In this document: piece after piece, positions 1 through 14,651 of the stretch | How positions within the stretch are numbered: the stretch's first letter is position 1 | How the letters are laid out: every line of letters begins with the position of its first letter | Assembly (NCBI GenBank): GCA_040954595.2 | Contig: CM082578.2 | Location: forward strand, 10,850,001 to 10,914,000 | Origin: Balanoglossus misakiensis | Lineage: Eukaryota > Hemichordata | Direction: 5' to 3' | DNA: 64,000 nt | The notes under the pieces: model-generated | What the model saw: only the letters and a program-made list of their open reading frames with translations | Databases searched by the model: none | Told to the model about the DNA's origin: nothing | Program-made: the position numbers and the translations under genes

Positions 1-766
1 TGTTTCGCAGTTTGTAGCATAGTACAGTAACGCAGATCAGTCAAATTCTGTTTTTATTCCCCAGCGCTCAGTCATGGCTCTGACCGTGACTTCAGAAAGG
101 TGATGAATAGAATAAAAGCGTTGGTAAAGAAATCCGGCGTTGTCAATATAGAATTGTGTTTCGTTGCGTCACCATGTATAACCTTGTTACTTGTTCAAGA
201 ACGTTTCTCTTTGGGACATTGTTAGTCATTTCAATATTAATGTATTCAAATAGACATATTAAATAACCGTGGCGTCCAAACTATACGTTTTGTTTGTACA
301 CGTAGGTATACCATCACAAAAAACCACTTTGCATTTGAAATGAATCAGTTTACAGTAGTTGTTTGGTGAAATCATGGGGTCCACCGCTACCTTAATGGTC
401 AAATAGTGTTGTTGTTGTTTTTCGGGGGAGGATCGGCACTTGCGTTTTTGACAGCCTGGGGGGACTACTATTCTAAAATCTGCCGTTCCAACAATCCGTC
501 CAGTAGCCCCGGTCGCCGCGGTGGCCTACCATGCATTTTAGAGCCGATGTTTGGAACATGCAGAGCAGTAGTCGAGTATACGCGTCTGCATCTCTGTTGC
601 TCTATTGATCAGAATACTTCAGTTTCCACACTCAGCGTTCGTTCCGTGATGTGTGGAACACTCAGACATTCCTGGTGCATGCAAACCGTGTTTACTTGGC
701 AAAAGTAGGAGCGGATACGTTGAGGATTCTCGGAAAGTTGATGTTTTCTTCTCTGTTTCCCTTCAG
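1..766 (+). other. Probable intron 1 of the copy 1 gene
   Basis: No coding exon is recognisable here. In the paralog, the signal-peptide exon lies about 1.8 kb before the first EGF exon. By analogy this stretch is the 3' part of that intron and the missing exon is outside the window. It ends in a pyrimidine-rich acceptor at 765-766. Confidence 0.5.
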
Positions 767-3198
767 GTTCCTGTGTTGCAGAAGACCCAACTGAACCACC
801 AACACCCAAGTGTGGTCATGGCTGCATGAACGGCGCCCCATGTGAATGGCCCGGATATGGAGATGAATTTCACTGTCAGTGTCCCGAGGGTTTCACCGGG
901 GTATTCTGCGAAACAGGTATAAAGCCAGTTTAGTGTCGTACACGCAGTGTGTGCTAGAGAATGGCAGTTTAGTCTCCTGATGAGTGAGTCCAGTGACTCA
1001 CGAATTAACGTTGTACAGATTATACCGCCTTTCGTTTCTCCAACTACATACATAGACTTACATGAATATACTAGTATACATAGTACATACATAATTTACA
1101 TACATAGGCTTTCATACATACATACATCGTTAACTTCGCGTGGACTTGCCTGCATGGGTTTGTCGGTTGATAACCTCATCCGAGTCGTAAGCAACATGTT
1201 GAAACTATAGCACATTTTTCAGGTCTAATAATTACTCAATGGCTAATTCTTTTAAACAGAAATTCCCGACTGTAACTCGGGTGATATGTGTTATAATGAA
1301 GGCGTATGCGAAGATATTGGCGATGGTGAATTCTACTGCACATGCCCAGATGGATACACTGGTTACCAATGCGAAACAGGTAAGAGGACATCGTGGAAAA
1401 TTAAAAAGAGTTTGAAAATTAATCAATGTAGAACATACGACGAGATGGACATAATCGTCTCTTGTATGTACATTAACCAATCGCAATCTGTAAAACGCGT
1501 CAATCGAGAACACACACCCTTTATGAGAACATCAATTTACTAGTCTCTTCCGTGTTTGGATGTTGCTCACAAATCGAGTAAACTGACTGGAACGTCGGGC
1601 GGACAAATTGCTAGCGACCCACCGCAGAAAACTAACACGCTTCGTTTTCCTTCTGTGTTTTCAGAACTGCAAGATTGCAGAACTGGGGAGCCCCATGCTA
1701 TATGTCTAAACGGCGGTACGTGCATGGATGAGGACGGCGATGTCTGGTGCAGCTGCTCCGACGGGTTCACCGGATACCAATGCGAAACAGGTAAACCAGT
1801 GATTCATCTTGACCGCGGGATGAGATGCTTCACCCTCTGTTGACCTGTTTGGCAAACCGGGCAGAAAATTGTCATGGGGTGACTACCGCTACTGGAACTA
1901 ATGCCTCCTGCAATGATATGTCACTCACACATTGGAGTTATTACAGTCACCTTGTCAGAGTGAAATCCCAATATTGGCAAATATTGCGGCGGGGGATGGG
2001 TTGGGGTAGGGGTGGAGCCACCCCAGTTTTAATGGAAAATCGTGTGGGACCTTGATCGTTGAGGGCGTTGCGTTCCAGCGTCAACAATAATTAAAGCACT
2101 GATGACAATTATAACATTTAGTAAACCAGATGTATTTGTAGGAGAGTGACGTATTTTTTTAGAAGACTGACACATTTCCCTCTTCTTTATTTGTAGTGCT
2201 GCCAGTGTGCGATTCGTGTCACCCAGATGCAGGCGCATGTGACGAGGCCCCATGTATGTGTGAAGGTGAATGTGAAGGTGAGTCTCTGAATAATGCTATC
2301 CAAACTATCGTTTATTTCTCTCCCAGACAAAATAACAACCACAGAAACTTCGAGAGATCGGCGCGCTGTCCTTGTATAGTTTACGATGAGGTGGATATGT
2401 CGGCAGGGTATGTTGTTTAGAAAGTTGATCGTGCTCTTCGAGGGGGTGGGTGGGTGGATGGGTGGGTGGGTGGGTGAGTTAGTGAGTGAGTTTTTATTGT
2501 TGGAGATGGCATTTCAGTCCTGATTTTAACGCTACGTTATAGCTGTCCACTGAAGAACTAATGTTATGGATGTTTTCACCCCCCCCCCCCCACCTGACCG
2601 CCTCAGATATCACCATGTGCCTTGCGTGTCATGGAACTTACGACACGGATTGCGGCAAACCATCAGAAGACGAAATGGAGGGCGTGCACGTGATGCAGTG
2701 CCCCTATGGCTGCAAGGTAAGGGGAAACCATTTGATTTGTGGGGGTGGGGTGGTGGCTATTTTCCATGATGGTAATAACAGAAACGACAGACGTTGACGA
2801 TGTTGCTTGCAATGATATTTTTTTTTACAAAACGATGTATTGTCGACATTTATTTGCAGACTGAAAATGGCATGTATGAAGGCAAATGGTACGTAATGCG
2901 TGGCTGTGCCGAAGATATGTGCTGGAACGGGTGCAATGATGAAGGCGGTGAGTTTTATGTTCATTTTCAATCAGCGTATGTAAAACGCCTTTTGCATAAT
3001 TAGGTGCGTCATATGGCAGTCTTAATTAATTATGGGTGTAGTGTAGAAGCACTTTATCAATGCAATTAAATTGAAAATATAAATAAAAATTGTACTGTTC
3101 CGGTAACACGCACTCTAGAAATTGGTTAGGATGGTCTGAACTCAGCGCAAACGGTCCTGACAAACGTCTTTGTTTGTTGTTTGTTTTGTTTATTTGTT

Positions 3199-3281
<83 letters not shown>

Positions 3282-3436
3282 CAAACGCAGAGTGCAGAAA
3301 GTGCTGTGAAGGAGAGTATTGCAATCACATGGCAGTGGATCACGATATCGTTAATCCAAGTTCTGCATCGACGTTTGCCTCGCGCGTGTCCACCGTCCTC
3401 GCCATTGCTCTAGTCGGTTTCCTTGCCCTCGTCTAA
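767..3436 (+). CDS. EGF x3 / six-Cys module / Ly6-uPAR domain protein, GPI-anchored (copy 1, 5' partial)
   Basis: Seven exons are visible: 767-916, 1260-1379, 1665-1790, 2197-2277, 2607-2716, 2860-2947, 3291-3436 (stop TAA). All have AG/GT borders and join in one frame. Exons 1-3 each encode one six-Cys EGF-like repeat ending in the form C-P-x-G-[FY]-T-G-x-x-C-E. Exon 4 encodes a small module with spacing C-x2-C-x6-C-x4-C-x-C-x3-C. Exons 5-7 encode a Ly6/uPAR three-finger domain: C-x2-C start, an RGC motif, and the diagnostic CC-x4-CN end (CCEGEYCN). The last about 16 residues (VSTVLAIALVGFLALV) are a hydrophobic tail without a cytoplasmic end, as in GPI signals. The first exon enters in phase 1, so the signal-peptide exon must lie left of the window. 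Likely role: cell-surface recognition or ligand binding (inference). Family membership of the domains is clear; the exact function is unknown. Confidence 0.82.
3188..3280. repeat. (ATTT)n microsatellite at a splice acceptor
   Basis: About 20 copies of the tetranucleotide run to within 11 bases of the 3' splice site of the last exon of copy 1 (AG at 3289-3290). The T-rich repeat replaces an ordinary polypyrimidine tract. Confidence 0.9.
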
Positions 3437-3850
3437 AGCAGATGTGTCCTCGATCGTCACTGGACTTAAAGAAGCGAGTTTACAGAACACCCCTTGGTAA
3501 CATACTGGCAGTGTCTGGGATCTCGCTTCAAATGTCGGCAGTGTACAGGGCGGTCGCTGGGACGGTTATCTGAACCCCGAAGAATCATATTGTTTTGATA
3601 TGTATTATATAATTGGTAGATGAATATATTAATATCGACACAAAATTTGCATAGTGTACTTTACACAAAAATTCAACATATATGACCTTGTACAGTTCGT
3701 ATAATTACAAACAGCAAGGTTCAGTCACGCCCATAGCGTACAGACGACCAACTGATAGACGTAATATAGGCCTACCGTCTTTTACATATATTTGGCGAGC
3801 ACTTTTGGGATACTTTTTCTAGGTACATTGGTTAATTCATTTGCATATGT

Positions 3851-3856
3851 AATAAA
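3851..3856 (+). terminator. Candidate poly(A) signal of copy 1
   Basis: AATAAA lies about 415 bases after the stop codon at 3436 and just before a large microsatellite. It is the first canonical hexamer I noticed downstream of copy 1. Assignment to this gene is inference. Confidence 0.4.
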
Positions 3857-3896
3857 GTAAAGTCAAATTGAAGTAGAATATGTTTATTATTGGTGT

Positions 3897-4100
3897 TGTA
3901 TGTATGTATGTATGTATGTATGTATGTATGTATGTATGTATGTATGTATGTATGTATGTATGTATGTATGTATGTATGTATGTATGTATGTATGTATGTA
4001 TGTATGTATGTATGTATGTATGTATGTATGTATGTATGTATGTATGTATGTATGTATGTATGTATGTATGTATGTATGTTTGTTTGTTTGTTTGTTTGTT

Positions 4101-4137
<37 letters not shown>

Positions 4138-4209
4138 GTGTATGTGTGTGTATGTATGTGTGTGTGTGTGTATGTATGTGTGTATGTGTGTGTGTTGGTG
4201 TGTGTGTGC
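3897..4209. repeat. Compound microsatellite (TGTA)n-(TTTG)n-(TG)n
   Basis: About 180 bases of (TGTA)n are followed by (TTTG)n near 4078-4107 and then interrupted (TG)n/(TGTA) to about 4209. The repeat is open in several frames on both strands, but the translations (MYVC or HTYI repeats) are artefacts of the unit. Confidence 0.95.
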
Positions 4210-5733
4210 ATGGTGGTTGTTGAATGGGTTAGGTGCACTAAACAAGGTATTTCTTTGGTGCTTTCCTATTTTGACGGTGAGTAACATGTATTTGCTTTCT
4301 TCAGACGTACTCCGACGACTCATGCCAAGGAAAGACCATGACCATCAAGCCATTACAGGAACATAAACTCTGAGAAAGACTTGGGGGTGGAGGCCAGGTG
4401 ATCGTCACTGCTCTTGACACTTAATAGTGCGTGCACAGAGAATTTTGTTCCCGCCAGTGAAATGCAGTGGGAGGCTTTCTATTGTGTGCGCTTCGGGACG
4501 CCACTTTTCCGAAGTTGTCCAGGTGTTGAAAGAGGGACCCTATCGTGGAATGTGGTCAATGGAAAATAATATAATAGACAGTAGTTTGCGGTGCCAGGTA
4601 CATCGCTTCACCGCGACCTATTAGAGAGTTCAAACCCCTCAACACCCACCACTGTGACTCATGAGTCGGACTGAACTTAAGCGCCTGTCCCTTCTCACTC
4701 TGCCAAGGGTGAATTGTTTTGTGTTGAGTCTTGCAAGTAATCGAGGTTGCTTCAAACTACAACACGAGACAGTCACGAGGGTCTGACTTGCACGGATGTG
4801 AGCGATTTGTAACCGAAATAGAGTTAAATTAAATGCTCATTACCGAGGGGTTATTGTCATATTAATCCGAGTATTTTTTTAAAGTCGTATTTCGGACTGG
4901 GACGAAAACTGTAGTTTTCTTCTTATTAAGAATATGTCAGGCATTTATCAACATTGCACATGTTTGGTGATTGTTCTAAAACATCACATGTTTCACCTGA
5001 TCTTGTATTCAATACATTTTCGCCTGGCCTGTTTGGCCCATTTAGGCACGGTCACTTCACAGTGTAGTGACCGTGATTTAGGACATCGTTGAATCCGCAT
5101 TGCGTCCGATAATGGACAGCGGTTCGCTCTAGAACCCGACATTTACGATATGGATCGAAGAAACCATTAATGCTAAATCCTTACATCATTTTTTACGTTT
5201 CCATGGTCATGTTACCTCACAACAAACCGTGACACGAAGAGGTTGACGATCCCTAAAAAGGGTTGCAAATATTGTCGACCCATTGATATTTGTGGCTGTT
5301 TTATTCTGTGTCCCCTACCCCGGCGGGGAACTGTAATGTATTATCCTCAGCTCTTTTGCAAAGAGCCACTTTTATGGGTGTGTCACAGCCACGCCGAAGA
5401 GAATCACCGTGACGTCACTACGAACTTCTCGCCAGTGGAAATCATTTTATCGCAATTACTTATTTCAGATTTCACAGTGTACTTCAGCTATGTATATTCT
5501 GCAGTATAAATCACGAGGCACCTCTAAATCAACCACAGTTCTTATACATATTTAGGCAATGTGCTTGTCATCCGTAAAGCACCCCCTTCTCTCTCTCCCG
5601 CTAGGTGAATGCAGAGGGCCAATCCCAAATAATAAACAACCTGTTTTGCATGACAGTGCATTCGCATAGTTAAATAGAACACGGGATCTCTTGTCACCAA
5701 CACAAGGTTCTGGCGACCGCAATCCCAAAACAT
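4210..5733. other. Intergenic region between the tandem copies
   Basis: I see no gene here. It holds a perfect 10-bp inverted repeat at 5047-5056/5066-5075 with a 9-base loop. The last few hundred bases must contain the upstream promoter of copy 2. Confidence 0.6.
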
Positions 5734-5741
5734 TATAAAAG
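5734..5741 (+). promoter_or_regulatory. TATA box of copy 2
   Basis: TATAAAAG sits 120 bases upstream of the copy 2 start codon (5854), with no competing ATG-led reading frame that looks coding in between. A start site about 30 bases downstream (near 5765) would give a short 5' UTR. Confidence 0.5.
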
Positions 5742-5853
5742 CGAAGTGAAGTTTTCACAAGAACAACGGACGTCTTGGGCACATCATCGTAAAGTTCTTA
5801 CAAGTACACATACGGTAGTGCGATATATACCCGGTCAAATAAGACGCCTGAAA

Positions 5854-10844
<4,991 letters not shown>

Positions 10845-11399
10845 GAATGAGGGCGCGATCCTCCGACGTTGCAAGTCATCAAGGGGTACGCCACAGACAA
10901 CGACCCCCCAAATTCACGATGATCGTTCCCTTTAGATCTTTTCATATAACTATCCTGGCACCGACTGAGTAATATAATTTACACATACATGTACATGCAT
11001 GTATTCTTATCTTTTATACGTGTACAATTCTGGGCATTATCACTTTAAAACGTATAATCAACGAAGGTTTATAAACACAAGTGAATATAAACGTCACTCA
11101 GTCTTCGAAAAATGAAATCGGTATTAATGCAATTAATAGTGTATCTCGTTTTGATATGAATCTATTTCCGTGTTCTGTCTTTGTATCCATCGGTATCATT
11201 AGATAACATGACTGCAGATTTAGACTTTCATGTGTACAACACACGATTTCCAGTACAGTGTTCCCCAAATCACTCTTATGTGTACATGTAATGTACATCG
11301 AGGCACGGCCTCATTATCTTGTATTATCTACTAGTATTTTCTTTTGCATTTTTTAGTTCTCATTTTATCGCACTTACATGTATCTATAGGAGCTTCAAT

Positions 11400-11405
11400 A
11401 ATAAA
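11400..11405 (+). terminator. Candidate poly(A) signal of copy 2
   Basis: AATAAA lies 556 bases after the copy 2 stop codon, the clearest canonical hexamer seen downstream on this strand. Use is unproven. Confidence 0.35.
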
Positions 11406-11986
11406 GCTACGTTCGCGTTGTCGTCTTTGTGTATTGCATCGTCCTGGTGACAAAGAGATAGATTCGGTAATGTATGAACCAAAAGTGAGCAACCTCTATC
11501 TGCCTTCCACATGCACAGATACTCGCTCGACCACAACGCTATGACCGTTAACATCTGCATTAATAACCCTTTCACCACCATGGTGCGGTCCAAACCCATT
11601 GTTTTCTACGGTAAGGTTGGATCTCTATAGAGGGAACTGGGGTGAAAGAGGTGGTATGATAAAAGGGTCAGGATTACGGCGATCACATCCTGGTGATCTG
11701 CTTGCAGGATTAGCTAAAGGCGACACACGGTTGCGATGTGCGTGTGTGTTGTAAACGTACGTCATATCAAACTGTTTCGGTACATACGTATACGATGATA
11801 CACAGCCTGCAAAGCTTGAAAGTTACAAAATGGGTCTTGGATTCTTGGGCGATATAATTTTAGTGGTAATCAGCAAACATGATAAAGCTCTACGTGTGAT
11901 TGGTCATGTGTATTAAAACTAGCTGATAGTGAAAGGTAGCTATTTGATGTGGAACATTTTCTATTCTTGTGCATGCAATGACAGCT

Positions 11987-11992
11987 TTTAAT
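11987..11992 (-). terminator. Candidate poly(A) signal of the dehydratase gene
   Basis: ATTAAA on the minus strand lies about 106 bases after the stop codon (12098-12100). It is a variant hexamer at a plausible distance. Confidence 0.35.
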
Positions 11993-12097
11993 CACTAGAA
12001 TATATCAAAAAGATATCATTTTTTTTTACTTCTGTCAGTACTATACACTACAATTCTTGCTCATTGTCATTAAATTCTTCCATGTTTTGCTTCATCT

Positions 12098-14233
12098 TCA
12101 CTTCTCCGGAATATACCGGCAGAGTTCCTGCGGAGTGACATTCCCACCGGTGAGAACGACCACCACTTTCTTGCCGTGGGTGTCGGGTATTTTGCCGCTT
12201 TGCAGTGCAGCGAACGCGGCCGCACCCGAAGGCTCCACGACCAGGCCACTGTGGTAGAGGGTGCGGACAGCCTCTTTGATCTCTTCGTCGGAGACCACCA
12301 GCATGCCGTCGACGAACTCCATGTTGTGCCGATAACTGTTTGGACCTGGAACGTGTTTATCAAATCAGCAAAATATGAAAACGGAACCATGCGCACAATG
12401 CTGTACTTGAAGGCGATTCAACAGGTGTCAGTAAGAGGTATAGTGCGCCCTCTACGGCAATATATCCAAAACGTAACACTGACCAGATAAAGCTTCTGAA
12501 GAGAGCCACCTGTAAATAATAGTGACTCCAAACACGAGTCACTTTACATTCATCTTATGGTAATTATTGATAGTACATCTATACTCTAGTTAAGCATTGC
12601 CAGTCAAAACTGGACCATAGCCACCGTTCAATGCCCACTGTTGGTACTTGCAGTGGACTTGATGATACGAGACTAACCTATGTATGGGGGCGCTAATCCA
12701 GCTGCTATGGTTTGGATGTTGGTCTCTTTTACTGGATGACCAGCTGGCCGACTCCTGTTCATTGCACAGGCTGAAATAAAATAAAAACCTTTAAAAATGG
12801 GATTGTAATTTTTGGTATGAGTAAAACATATGTCTTGCATGATTTTAAAAATTGAGGGCAGTCTGTGTAAATGTGGATTGGGGGGGGGGGGGGGGGGGGG
12901 TGGCTACAATCACTGTCATTGGCAACTTACCCCCCTCTGGTTCTATTCCATAAACCCTCGTATTGGATCGGCCTGACAACTTGATAGCTGCAGCTGTTCC
13001 AGCAAGTAAACATCCCCCTCCACTGCAGACTGCCACTATGTCAGGGTCTCCAAGGTCCTCCAAGATTTCAAAACCAAGACTGTTGGGGAAAATGGGATGT
13101 TAAAATTTGTTTCAATTACCGGTATTCGCGTAATGGAAATCTAAAAATTAAAAAAAATGACTCTTCTCAATGTGTATTTTACTCGCACCTTCCGTATCCA
13201 GCGATCAGTGTGATGTCATCAAATGAATGCATGAAATGCATGCCTTCCTCAGCTACCAGTTTATCTGCTGTCGACTGAAGCTCTTTGCTTTCACATCGAA
13301 GTACACCTGCACCATAACCCTGAAAGAAAGTGTTTTGTCTACATTACAAAATACAAAGAACTAGCAAACCATGCTTTTGCTTGTCTTTCTTAATAGAAGA
13401 ATGCCAACTTTCGACTCCACTAATTCTGAGAGCTCTGAGAATCTAATTTTTACTAATGACCTGGACTTATAATAATATAATAGAGTTCAAAACCTGGACC
13501 AATAAATTCTTTGATGACGTAGAATTATCCATGCGGATTTTGCCAATACCTTGATGACCGTCTCTCTGTCGTCAGGAGCAGTAAACGGCATTATCACTAT
13601 CCCCTTCAATTTCTGCAGACTGGTCAGATATGCAAACGCTCTGCCGTAATTCCCTGCAGAGATAGTCACCAGTGTTTGCTCCTGTCTGGTTGCTTTCTCT
13701 GGCACGTGACGTAACTGGTTGACAAGACCACGTGGCTTGAAAGAGCCTAGTTGTGTGAAAAGTTCATAATTTAACACAGGTGAAACAAACAAACAAACAA
13801 ACAAATAAATAAAATAAAGAAACAATAACCACCGTGATGATAAACAATGCGGTGTCGTGAAGGTGGTTGTTAATGTTTCTTTATTTTATTTATTTATTTG
13901 TTTGTTTTCCGAAAAGAAAGCCTAATTCACCTGGGAATTTTATAACGCTCAACGCTAGCACCAACGTGCATATTTTTCGAATTGCAATACAAATTACTTT
14001 CGTTGTTGTCACAAGTGTGTGTGGCAAGACTACAACATTGACTTGTACCTGCATGTACCTGTCTTTTGCATATTTTCTAATTTCAAGTGCAACTCAACAG
14101 ATTCGCCCATGCCATATTGTTCCTGAACGTCGTGCAACATGGGAGTGTGGACACACTGGCCGCTCTGTCGGGCAACTTCTCTTGCCGACTTCAGGTCTTC
14201 CAAGGTCACTAGTGGAGAATTCGGATCATACAT
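12098..14233 (-). CDS. Serine racemase / L-threonine dehydratase family PLP enzyme (frameshifted exon 3)
   Basis: Six exons on the minus strand: 14059-14233, 13550-13746, 13189-13320, 12931-13079, 12678-12770, 12098-12345. The frame-corrected length is about 330 residues, typical for the family. Visible motifs are the PLP-lysine segment KTGSFKPRG (Lys about 62), the phosphate-region SAGNYG, the glycine-rich loop SGGGCLLAG, and the C-terminal EPSGAAAFAAL and LTGGNVT. These enzymes deaminate Ser/Thr to pyruvate/2-oxobutyrate, or racemise serine. The racemase catalytic Ser (S84 in human SRR) is Ala here, which favours dehydratase activity (inference). Exon 3 contains AAAA (plus strand TTTT at 13260-13263) where the frame and the downstream exon phase require AAA, so the gene as written is frameshifted. 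This is either an assembly error or an inactive allele. Start ATG at 14231-14233. Confidence 0.85.
12880..12900. repeat. Homopolymer G21 in dehydratase intron 4
   Basis: Twenty-one consecutive G on the plus strand, 30 bases past the donor of the fourth coding exon in the transcribed direction. It is slippage-prone, so the length may be unreliable. Confidence 0.95.
13783..13908. repeat. Long inverted repeat in dehydratase intron 1
   Basis: The left arm (about 13783-13833) and right arm (13862-13908) are near-perfect reverse complements of about 47 bases around a 28-base loop (13834-13861). The arms are A/C-rich (AAAC, AAAT units) and end at the loop in ATAACCACC/GGTGGTTGTT. The structure resembles a fold-back or MITE-like element. 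Confidence 0.8.
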
Positions 14234-14651
14234 ACTGCGCAGTCACATTTACAACATCACAGATTCACAAGTACAACGTGTACATGTGTATATACTAGTA
14301 GTACATGTACTGCCAGTGTTCTGCTAGAGAACTACATGTACATAGGATGCCACAACCTCCCATAAGCCATTGGGGTTGGGTCAAACGACACTTTACAATG
14401 AGACTGGGCTAAATAAACTATAAAACCAGTTTCGTTCTTATCTTATCACCATCTTCACGTCATTTCTGTACGGCTTCATCGATGAACACGAGTGCAGTTC
14501 TGCAAACCCGGAAATGACCCGGAAGTAAATATACTTGGACTTTTGTACGCATGCTCATTTGCTCCTAAAACGAGGCTACCGGTGTGACTCTGCCACGTTT
14601 GACACTTTGCCGTTGCAGAATTTGTCATTTTTACCGTAATTTTGAGTCAAG
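14234..14651. promoter_or_regulatory. Divergent promoter between the dehydratase gene and SEC13
   Basis: Only 418 bases separate the two start codons, which point in opposite directions. Two ETS/GABP-type sites occur at 14508-14515 (CCGGAAAT) and 14519-14526 (CCGGAAGT), 11 bases apart and nearer to SEC13. No TATA box is evident. ETS-driven, TATA-less bidirectional promoters are common for housekeeping genes such as SEC13. Shared control of the pair is inference. Confidence 0.6.

Larger units (their letters stand above)
10845..12097. other. Region between copy 2 and the dehydratase gene
   Basis: Copy 2 (+) and the dehydratase gene (-) converge here. No coding exon is recognisable. An AATAAA at 11400-11405 (+) and an ATTAAA on the minus strand at 11987-11992 are possible poly(A) signals for the two genes. 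The remainder is presumed 3' UTR and spacer. Confidence 0.5.

Noticed and set aside
3832-4366. Overlapping long open frames on both strands encoding MYVC/HTYI repeats
   Set aside because: They are translations of the (TGTA)n/(TG)n microsatellite; no start context, domain or splice evidence.
13487-14298. Open frames starting MFLYFIYLF on both strands near the dehydratase gene
   Set aside because: They begin in the two arms of the inverted repeat and run into real exon or promoter sequence; not genes.
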